Below are positions 29,174 to 35,947 of a stretch of DNA of 35,947 nucleotides, piece by piece. Where the stretch lies: the NCBI GenBank assembly GCA_024635665.1, contig JAGXIM010000002.1, positions 1 through 35,947 of the forward strand. Direction: 5' to 3'. The first letter of the stretch is position 1. Each line of letters starts with the position of its first letter. A model generated the notes under the pieces. It made no database searches, had not been told where the DNA came from, and saw only the letters and a program-made list of their open reading frames with translations. A program made the translations under genes and the position numbers. This DNA is from Salinimicrobium sp. (lineage in GTDB: Bacteria; Bacteroidota; Bacteroidia; Flavobacteriales; Flavobacteriaceae).

Positions 29174-29208
29174 CTTACAGTCTACAGTCTACAGTCTACA
29201 GTCTATCG
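29174..29208. repeat. Short tandem repeat, 7-bp unit TCTACAG
   Basis: ctTACAG-TCTACAG-TCTACAG-TCTACAG-TCTAtcg: three perfect copies with degenerate flanking copies. Confidence 0.9.
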
Positions 29209-29222
29209 CCTAACGTCTATTC

Positions 29223-30863
29223 TTACATCATTCCGGGCATTCCGCCGCCCATTCCTTGTGGCATTCCGCCGCCACCGGAGTTTTCTTCTTTAATATCCAC
29301 TAAAGAGCATTCGGTAGTAAGGATCATTCCAGCGACTGAAGCAGCATTTTCAAGGGCTACCCTTGTTACTTTCTTAGGATCGATAATTCCTGCTTTCATC
29401 ATGTCGACGAAAGTATTGGTTTTGGCATCATAACCGTAGTTGCCTTTGCCTTCAAGCACTTTGTTGATCACAACCGAACCTTCGCCACCGGCGTTTTCAA
29501 CGATTGTTCTCAATGGGCTTTCAATGGCACGGCTTACGATCTTGATTCCGGTAGCTTCATCTGGATTGGCAGCTTTAAGGCTTTCAAGTACAGCTTTTGC
29601 ACGTACAAGCGCTACGCCACCTCCGGCAACGATTCCTTCTTCCACAGCCGCGCGGGTTGCGTGAAGGGCATCATCCACACGGTCTTTCTTCTCTTTCATT
29701 TCAACTTCAGAAGCTGCGCCCACGTAAAGTACGGCAACCCCGCCAGCCAATTTGGCCAAACGTTCCTGAAGTTTTTCCTTATCATAATCAGAAGTTGTGG
29801 TCTCGATTTGGGATTTGATCTGGTTCACACGGGCTTTGATAGCTTCGTTGTCACCAGCACCGTTTACCACAGTTGTATTATCCTTGTCAATAGCTACTTT
29901 TTCAGCAGTACCAAGTTGATCGATGGTTGCGTTTTCAAGGGTGAAACCTCTTTCTTCAGAAATCACAGTACCGCCAGTAAGGACAGCGATGTCTTCCAAC
30001 ATTGCTTTTCTTCGGTCACCAAATCCTGGCGCCTTCACAGCAGCGATTTTTAGTGAACCTCTTAATTTGTTCACAACTAAAGTAGCAAGGGCTTCGCCGT
30101 CAACATCTTCAGCAATGATCAAAAGTGGCTTTCCGCTCTGGGCGACAGGTTCCAATACTGGAAGCAGGTCTTTCATGGCAGATATCTTCTTGTCATAGAT
30201 AAGGATGTAAGGGTCCTCAAGATCTGCAGTCATTTTCTCGCTGTTGGTCACGAAGTAAGGAGAAAGATATCCGCGGTCAAACTGCATTCCTTCCACAACA
30301 TCCACGTAAGTATCAGTTCCTTTGGCTTCTTCAACAGTAATAACGCCTTCTTTTCCTACTTTTTGGAAAGCTTCAGCAATCAATTCACCAATATGCTCAT
30401 CATTGTTGGAGGAAATAGCAGCTACCTGCTTGATTTTTTCTGAAGAATCGCCTACCTGTTGAGCTTGTTCCTTAAGGTGGGCAACCAAAGCTTGTACTGC
30501 TTTGTCAATACCTCTCTTAAGATCCATTGGGTTTGCACCGGCAGCAACATTTTTAAGGCCTTCTTTTACGATTGCCTGTGCAAGTACGGTTGCTGTGGTT
30601 GTACCGTCACCGGCGATATCATTGGTTTTGGAAGCAACTTCCTTCACCATTTGCGCGCCCATATTTTCCAGCGCATCTTCCAATTCTATTTCTTTTGCAA
30701 CGGTCACCCCATCTTTAGTGACCACAGGGGCACCAAAAGATTTGTTGATGATCACGTTACGCCCTTTTGGGCCTAGAGTTACTTTTACAGCGTTTGCCAG
30801 TGCATCCACACCGCGCTTGATCCCGTCACGGGCTTCAATGTCGTATCTAATTTCTTTAGCCAT
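29223..30863 (-). CDS. groL: Chaperonin GroEL
   Basis: '[61 protein letters not shown]', C-terminal GGM tail. Confidence 0.99.
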   Translation of the reverse strand: MAKEIRYDIEARDGIKRGVDALANAVKVTLGPKGRNVIINKSFGAPVVTKDGVTVAKEIELEDALENMGAQMVKEVASKTNDIAGDGTTTATVLAQAIVKEGLKNVAAGANPMDLKRGIDKAVQALVAHLKEQAQQVGDSSEKIKQVAAISSNNDEHIGELIAEAFQKVGKEGVITVEEAKGTDTYVDVVEGMQFDRGYLSPYFVTNSEKMTADLEDPYILIYDKKISAMKDLLPVLEPVAQSGKPLLIIAEDVDGEALATLVVNKLRGSLKIAAVKAPGFGDRRKAMLEDIAVLTGGTVISEERGFTLENATIDQLGTAEKVAIDKDNTTVVNGAGDNEAIKARVNQIKSQIETTTSDYDKEKLQERLAKLAGGVAVLYVGAASEVEMKEKKDRVDDALHATRAAVEEGIVAGGGVALVRAKAVLESLKAANPDEATGIKIVSRAIESPLRTIVENAGGEGSVVINKVLEGKGNYGYDAKTNTFVDMMKAGIIDPKKVTRVALENAASVAGMILTTECSLVDIKEENSGGGGMPQGMGGGMPGMM

Positions 30864-30971
30864 TTTAATTTAAATTTTTCTCCCGAAACATCGGGAATTA
30901 GTTAGTTTTTTAAAAATTATTGGATAAAACCGCCTTTTTGGATAGCAAGTAAAGCGGTTAGGCCATAGTGA

Positions 30972-31247
30972 TTAAACTACAGCAAGTATATCGTCCTCCC
31001 TCATTATCAGGTATTCTGTGCCCTCAAGTTTGAGTTCGGTACCCGAATATTTTCCATAAAGTACGGTATCACCAACTTTAACAGTCATTTCGTGATCTTT
31101 TTTTCCGCCACCTACAGCTACTACTTTACCTTTTTGTGGTTTTTCTTTAGCCGTTTCGGGAATGTAAATACCTGATGCAGTCTGAGTCTCAGCTGCTACA
31201 GGCTCAACAAGTACTCTGTCTGAAAGAGGTTTAATGTTTAGTGCCAT
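30972..31247 (-). CDS. groS: Co-chaperonin GroES
   Basis: '[44 protein letters not shown]' and '[33 protein letters not shown]'. Confidence 0.99.
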   Translation of the reverse strand: MALNIKPLSDRVLVEPVAAETQTASGIYIPETAKEKPQKGKVVAVGGGKKDHEMTVKVGDTVLYGKYSGTELKLEGTEYLIMREDDILAVV

Positions 31248-31297
31248 TTTACAAAATTATTTTAGTTAATGAATTCTTTGATTGAACAAGCAGTAAG

Positions 31298-31312
31298 TCG
31301 AAAATTGTGCCA
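31298..31312 (-). promoter_or_regulatory. Candidate sigma54-like promoter element upstream of groES
   Basis: Minus strand TGGCAC-N5-TCGA, about 50 nt before groES ATG; -24 half matches the consensus, -12 half deviates from TTGC. Confidence 0.4.
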
Positions 31313-31313
31313 C

Positions 31314-31337
31314 TTGATAAATGCTGACATTTATCAA
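31314..31337. promoter_or_regulatory. Perfect inverted repeat upstream of groES, candidate operator
   Basis: TTGATAAATG-CTGA-CATTTATCAA, 10-bp perfect arms, 1 bp from the TGGCAC element. Confidence 0.5.
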
Positions 31338-31370
31338 AAAAAAATGCCAGCTTGTCATAAGCTGGCATTT
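31336..31370 (-). terminator. Terminator of secG (separates it from groES)
   Basis: AAATGCCAGCTT-GTCAT-AAGCTGGCATTT, 12-bp perfect arms, then a T9 tract on minus strand. Confidence 0.9.
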
Positions 31371-31393
31371 GTATAAACAAAAGAGTGTATTTT

Positions 31394-31732
31394 CTAGTCC
31401 TGTGTACCCGGATTTTGTACCGGAGCTTGAATTGGCGCAGGAACGTTGCTTTCAACTTCGGGTTCCCCGCCCATTATTTTAGATTCTCCAATGCTGTTCC
31501 CGTCCATAATAGTAACGTTGGAAAGCAGGATAAGCACCAAAAGAAGCGTAGCCAGTGCCCAGGTACTTTTGTCAAGGAAGTCTGAAGTTTTTTGGACACC
31601 ACCAACCTGGTTGGCACCTCCGCCAAAGGCAGAAGATAATCCGCCACCTTTAGGATTTTGCACCATAATTACTACTACGAGTAAAAATGCCACGATAATG
31701 ATTAATGCTAAAAAGATTGTAAACGTGCTCAT
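31394..31732 (-). CDS. secG: Preprotein translocase subunit SecG
   Basis: 'FTIFLALIIIVAFLLVVVIMVQNPKGGGLSSAFGGGANQVGGVQKTSDFLDKSTWALA'. Confidence 0.97.
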   Translation of the reverse strand: MSTFTIFLALIIIVAFLLVVVIMVQNPKGGGLSSAFGGGANQVGGVQKTSDFLDKSTWALATLLLVLILLSNVTIMDGNSIGESKIMGGEPEVESNVPAPIQAPVQNPGTQD

Positions 31733-32580
31733 TATTGTAAACTATTATTTTCTTGTAATTTTTCGATCGCCCGAATTTGGTCTGCAAAGGAACCACTTTT
31801 TTCGGGATTTTTCAAAATTAAAATTTTATATGCCTGAATAGCTTTTCTGTAATTTTTTTGTTCGAGGTAAACCCGCGCTAAAGTCTCTGTCATTAAGGAC
31901 TCAGGGTTGGTAAGACTCTCTTCGGCAAGGTTGGCTTTTTTTCCACTTTTTGAGGGATTGATCTTTGGGTTTTTTGTAATAAATTCGTTAATCAATTCAA
32001 ACTTTCTGGACTTGGCCTCATTTTGTTCGGGACTGGTCTTTTCCCGTTCAATTGGTTTTGCAGAAGCCAGTTTCAGCCATTCCGAGAAAGAATGGTTTTC
32101 CTTTTTGTTGAACGACAAGGGTTCGCCCAACTTTAAAGGATCTTCTTCCAACGGTTTTTCTTCTGTTTCTTTCCTGCGGAAAATTCCGGGATCAAACACC
32201 TGTTCCGATTCGCGTAACTTCATCTTGAGTGCCTTGTCCAGGCTCAGGTTTTCATCTGCTTCTGCTTTTTCAGAAATTGAAGTTGCCACTTGTTTTTGTT
32301 CGCGTTCCTGCTTTCTTATTTGGTTTGCTATTTCATTCTGGTTGAATTCTTCCGAGGTAATAAAATCGAACAGGATGCTGCGGTCTGTGGTATAAGCGGC
32401 TGTATTTTTTAGCTCCTTGTTGTAATGAAGGCTGTTTGCGTTTTTCAGCCCTTTTAGCCGTACCGCACGTGCTGCCTGGAAATAAGGATATTTGTGTAAA
32501 ACATCTTTTAGTGCTGCGGTTTCTTCAAAAGTTATCGCAGCAGGGTTTTGTAGCAAATATGTTATTTCTTCTTGTTTCAT
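31732..32580 (-). CDS. Hypothetical protein with C-terminal TPR-like repeat
   Basis: 'TETLARVYLEQKNYRKAIQAYKILILKNPEKSGSFADQI' TPR-like; charged low-complexity centre. Confidence 0.85.
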   Translation of the reverse strand: MKQEEITYLLQNPAAITFEETAALKDVLHKYPYFQAARAVRLKGLKNANSLHYNKELKNTAAYTTDRSILFDFITSEEFNQNEIANQIRKQEREQKQVATSISEKAEADENLSLDKALKMKLRESEQVFDPGIFRRKETEEKPLEEDPLKLGEPLSFNKKENHSFSEWLKLASAKPIEREKTSPEQNEAKSRKFELINEFITKNPKINPSKSGKKANLAEESLTNPESLMTETLARVYLEQKNYRKAIQAYKILILKNPEKSGSFADQIRAIEKLQENNSLQ

Positions 32581-33083
32581 TACCAGTTTGTGAGGGTCGC
32601 ATTAAAAATATCCTGCGTAATACGGGTAAATATCTCTTCGAGGGCCGCTGCCAAAACAGCTCCGCTCAGCTGGGCATTTGCAGGATAATCGTAATAGAAG
32701 GAGAACCTGCGCTCCAGGTCTTTTTCCGGGTCGAGGGTGTTGTAATACCGAACGTTCACCACCACAGTCAACCGGTTTTGAGCTGCTGTACTTTGTGCAG
32801 TCGCACTCATGGGGGCAACATAATAATCAATAATCTCGCCTTCATAAATCAGGTCGCCATTGGAATCGGTGAGGCTTAGGTTAGTTTGGCTCTGGATCAA
32901 GTCCTGTAGCTGCAGGGTGAAGGTGCGGTCGATGCCCGGCTCCACCTGGGCAGCGGCATTTTGAAAATAATTCACCTGAAAAGTTTCTGCGGCACCCGTG
33001 TCGGCTCCAGAAAAAGAATAGATCCCACAGGATTGCAGGGTAAAAAAGAGCAGGCCAAGAAGAAGGATTGGTATTTTTTTCAT
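32580..33083 (-). CDS. lptE: LptE-like LPS assembly lipoprotein
   Basis: Lipobox 'LLGLLFFTLQSCGIYSFSGADTGAAETFQVNYFQN', position and size typical of Bacteroidota LptE. Confidence 0.82.
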   Translation of the reverse strand: MKKIPILLLGLLFFTLQSCGIYSFSGADTGAAETFQVNYFQNAAAQVEPGIDRTFTLQLQDLIQSQTNLSLTDSNGDLIYEGEIIDYYVAPMSATAQSTAAQNRLTVVVNVRYYNTLDPEKDLERRFSFYYDYPANAQLSGAVLAAALEEIFTRITQDIFNATLTNW

Positions 33084-33109
33084 AAAAGCATAGGTGTCAA
33101 AAAGGGCAT

Positions 33110-34363
33110 TTACAGGTCATATTGTTTGATCTTTCGATAGAGGGTGCGCTCGCTAATCCCGAGTTCATCGGCGGCGGCTTTGCGTTTTCCATTGTGACGC
33201 TCCAGGGATTTCTTGATGAGTTCCAGTTCTTTGTCATGCAACGAAAGGGTTTCTTCCTCCTCAATTTCTTCTGCAAAGTAATATTTATCCTGTTTTTCGG
33301 GTGAATTTTGCTGCGGAAGTTGTAACACTTCCAACTGTTCATCGGTTAATTCTTCAGAATCTATGTCCTCTTCATCGTTTCCATAGATCTTTTGGATAAG
33401 GCTTTCGTTTTTTTCCTTGACGTTTTTGTGTCCATCATTATCCATCAATTCGAGGGTCAGTTTTTTGAGGTCATGGAGGTCACTTTTCATATCAAAAAGG
33501 ACTTTGTACAAAATTTCCCGTTCATTGCTGAAGTCGTTTTCCTTCTTTTTCTCCTCAATCACCGCTGGCAGATTGCTGCCAATGCCCGGGAGGTAACTTT
33601 TCAACAATTGCCCATCAATATTTCTTTCCTGTTCCAGGACAGAAATCTGTTCGGCGATATTTCTCAACTGCCGTACATTGCCGTTCCAGCGGTACTTTTG
33701 CAAAAGTGCAACGGCATCATCTTCCAGTCGCACAGTTGGCATTTTGTACTTCATGGCAAAATCTGAAGCGAATTTCCTGAACAATAAATGAATGTCTTCT
33801 TTTCGCTCCCGTAACGGCGGAAGGTGAATTTCCACAGTACTTAACCTGTAGTAAAGATCTTCGCGGAATTTCTCTTTTTTGATAGCTTCGAACATTTCCA
33901 GGTTTGTGGCGGCAACAATGCGCACATTGGTCTTTTGCACTTTTGAAGAACCCACTTTAATGAATTCCCCGTTTTCCAGAACCCGCAACAAGCGCACCTG
34001 AGTGGTGAGAGGTAATTCCCCAACTTCATCCAGAAAAATGGTACCGCCATCGGCTACTTCAAAGTAACCATTCCTGGATTGGGAAGCACCTGTAAAAGCG
34101 CCTTTTTCATGCCCAAACAGTTCACTGTCTATAGTCCCCTCAGGAATAGCCCCGCAGTTCACAGCGATGTATTTTCCATGTTTGCGATGGGAGAGTGCAT
34201 GAATGATCTTGGGAATGCTCTCTTTTCCCACCCCGCTTTCCCCTGTAACTAGTACAGAGATATCTGTGGGCGCCACTTGAATGGCTTTTTCAACCGCCCG
34301 GTTTAATTTTTCGTCATTCCCCAGAATTCCGAAACGCTGTTTTATAGCCTGTACACTTTCCAT
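33110..34363 (-). CDS. Sigma54-interacting AAA+ transcriptional activator, no receiver domain
   Basis: Walker A 'GESGVGKE', sigma54 loop 'GAFTGA', Walker B 'GTIFLDEVGELP', C-terminal Fis HTH 'KRKAAADELGISERTLYRKIKQYDL'. Confidence 0.96.
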   Translation of the reverse strand: MESVQAIKQRFGILGNDEKLNRAVEKAIQVAPTDISVLVTGESGVGKESIPKIIHALSHRKHGKYIAVNCGAIPEGTIDSELFGHEKGAFTGASQSRNGYFEVADGGTIFLDEVGELPLTTQVRLLRVLENGEFIKVGSSKVQKTNVRIVAATNLEMFEAIKKEKFREDLYYRLSTVEIHLPPLRERKEDIHLLFRKFASDFAMKYKMPTVRLEDDAVALLQKYRWNGNVRQLRNIAEQISVLEQERNIDGQLLKSYLPGIGSNLPAVIEEKKKENDFSNEREILYKVLFDMKSDLHDLKKLTLELMDNDGHKNVKEKNESLIQKIYGNDEEDIDSEELTDEQLEVLQLPQQNSPEKQDKYYFAEEIEEEETLSLHDKELELIKKSLERHNGKRKAAADELGISERTLYRKIKQYDL

Positions 34364-34425
34364 TCGTTATTCAAGATTCAAAATTCGGAATTCAAAATTT
34401 CTTTAATTCCAATATTCACTGATCA

Positions 34426-35871
34426 TTAATTATTCTCGCTGTAACCAACTGCCTCCCCTTTCAAAGTGGCGCTGGTGCAATCATTAATTTTTACATTCAC
34501 AAAATCACCCACTTCGTAATTATCCTTCGGAAAAACGGCTACCGTGTTTTGGGTAGTTCTTCCACTCCAGTGGGCATTCGATTTTTTTGATTCTTTCTCG
34601 ATCAAAACCTCGACAGTTTTTCCAACGAACTGCTGAGTCCGGTAAAGGCTATGATCCCGTTGAAGGCTAACTATTTCTGTAAGTCTTCTTTTCTTTACTT
34701 CTTCGGGCACATCGTCCTCGAGTTTCCGGGCAGCCATTGTTCCCGGTCTTTCAGAATATGCGAACATAAATCCGTAATCATACTTCACATATTCCATGAG
34801 AGATAAAGTGTCCTGGTGATCCTCTTCAGTTTCAGTAGGGAATCCGGTGATCATATCCTGGGAGATGGCAACATCGGGAATCATTCTTTTGATGTTATCT
34901 ATCAAGGTGAAATATTCTTCGCGGGTGTGCAGGCGGTTCATTTCTTTTAAGATGCGGTCACTTCCGCTTTGTACCGGGAGGTGGATATACTTGCAAATAT
35001 TTGGGTATTTAGCCATCGCTTCGATAACGTCCAGCGTCATATCCTGCGGATTGGAAGTAGAGAAGCGAATTCTCATTTTTGGATGGGCTTCAGCAACCAG
35101 CCGAAGCAACGCAGCAAAATTGGTAGCTGTTGCTTTCTGCATTTCAGAAGCGGTTTTGAAGTTCTTTTTAAGGCCGCCGCCATACCATAAATAGCTATCC
35201 ACATTTTGCCCCAAAAGTGTGATTTCTTTAAAACCTTTTTCCGCGAGGTCGTTCACTTCTTCCAGGATGCTTTGTGGGTCTCGGCTTCGCTCCCTTCCAC
35301 GGGTGAACGGCACCACACAAAATGTGCACATATTGTCGCAGCCACGCGTGATGGAAACAAAGGCAGAAACCCCATTGCTTTGCAGGCGCACCGGCGAAAT
35401 GTCTCCATAAGTTTCATCTTTTGAAAGGATCACATTCACTGCATTCCTACCTTCCTCCACTTCGTTGATAAGATTTGGCAGGTCTTTATATGCATCGGGC
35501 CCCACTACGAGGTCCACGATTTTCTCCTCCTCAAGGAATTGTGCTTTAAGGCGTTCGGCCATACAACCTAACACGCCGACTTTCATTTTTGGATTTATCT
35601 TTTTTACAGCATTGTATTTTTCAAGCCTTTTGCGGATGGTTTGTTCGGCCTTGTCCCGAATTGAGCAGGTGTTAATAAGGACCAGGTCGGCCTCTTCCAG
35701 GTTTTGGGTAGTGCTAAAACCTTCTTTTGCAAGAATAGAAGCCACAATTTCGCTATCACTAAAATTCATTTGGCAACCATAGCTCTCGATCATCAGCTTA
35801 CGGCCGTTTTTGACCTTCGGCTCCAAAACCAAAAAACTTCCCTGTTGTTTTTCGTCTATTATCTTCTCCAT
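34426..35871 (-). CDS. miaB: tRNA-2-methylthio-N6-dimethylallyladenosine synthase MiaB
   Basis: '[21 protein letters not shown]', radical-SAM '[24 protein letters not shown]', C-terminal TRAM region. Confidence 0.98.
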   Translation of the reverse strand: MEKIIDEKQQGSFLVLEPKVKNGRKLMIESYGCQMNFSDSEIVASILAKEGFSTTQNLEEADLVLINTCSIRDKAEQTIRKRLEKYNAVKKINPKMKVGVLGCMAERLKAQFLEEEKIVDLVVGPDAYKDLPNLINEVEEGRNAVNVILSKDETYGDISPVRLQSNGVSAFVSITRGCDNMCTFCVVPFTRGRERSRDPQSILEEVNDLAEKGFKEITLLGQNVDSYLWYGGGLKKNFKTASEMQKATATNFAALLRLVAEAHPKMRIRFSTSNPQDMTLDVIEAMAKYPNICKYIHLPVQSGSDRILKEMNRLHTREEYFTLIDNIKRMIPDVAISQDMITGFPTETEEDHQDTLSLMEYVKYDYGFMFAYSERPGTMAARKLEDDVPEEVKKRRLTEIVSLQRDHSLYRTQQFVGKTVEVLIEKESKKSNAHWSGRTTQNTVAVFPKDNYEVGDFVNVKINDCTSATLKGEAVGYSENN

Positions 35872-35905
35872 AATTCAAATAAGTAGCATTGGCTAATTGA
35901 ACGCG

Positions 35906-35936
35906 CAAAGATACGGTTTTAGTTGTGATGTGACAA
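35906..35936 (-). promoter_or_regulatory. Bacteroidota sigmaA promoter upstream of miaB
   Basis: Minus strand TTG-N20-TATCTTTG. Confidence 0.65.
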
Positions 35937-35947
35937 AGTGACAGTAA

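Noticed and set aside
29090-29293. 67-aa ORF in the groEL 3' region
   Set aside because: It is a translation of the TCTACAG repeat ('LQSTVYSLQSTVYR') running antisense into groEL.
31252-31259. TAATTTTG as the groES -7 box
   Set aside because: It lies only 5 nt before the ATG and has no TTG at 19-21 nt upstream.
31342-31370. Palindrome AAATGCCAGCTT...AAGCTGGCATTT as a groES operator
   Set aside because: It is followed directly by a T9 tract on the minus strand downstream of secG, so it is best explained as the secG terminator.
1-35947. CRISPR array, tRNA/rRNA, IS element, toxin-antitoxin or defence island
   Set aside because: No regularly spaced repeats, cloverleaf candidates, transposase motifs or defence-family motifs were seen; the intergenic gaps are short.

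Overview
This window looks like chromosomal core genome from a Flavobacteriaceae-type Bacteroidota. The basis is gene content and order, plus several promoters of the Bacteroidota form TTG-N19..21-TAnnTTTG. I support 34 protein-coding genes and about 9 hairpin terminators. There is no tRNA, rRNA, CRISPR array, IS element or prophage. Left to right the blocks are: (i) a tripartite efflux operon (two MacB-like permeases, two HlyD-type adaptors flanking a TolC) running into tsaB; (ii) mscS-like channel, dodecin, and a PiT phosphate transporter with a PhoU-like tail; (iii) a NifU/Nfu-like protein with a duplicated N-terminal domain; (iv) the envelope cluster uppS-bamA-ompH-ompH-murI, with a DUF6089-like gene, nadK and a CBS protein; (v) pdxJ-hydrolase, FadL-SGNH lipoprotein, holin-like protein, tig-clpP-clpX, and a VOC/AHSA1 pair; (vi) a minus-strand series miaB, sigma54 activator, lptE, TPR, secG, groES, groEL. 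I found no clearly new system. The strongest leads are regulatory: the groESL upstream region has a sigma54-like TGGCAC-N5-TCGA element and a perfect 10-bp inverted repeat and no CIRCE or canonical -33/-7 promoter, while a receiver-less sigma54 activator lies four genes upstream. A second lead is a TGTCA-AAAA-NGNCA motif that recurs at four intergenic or start-codon sites.
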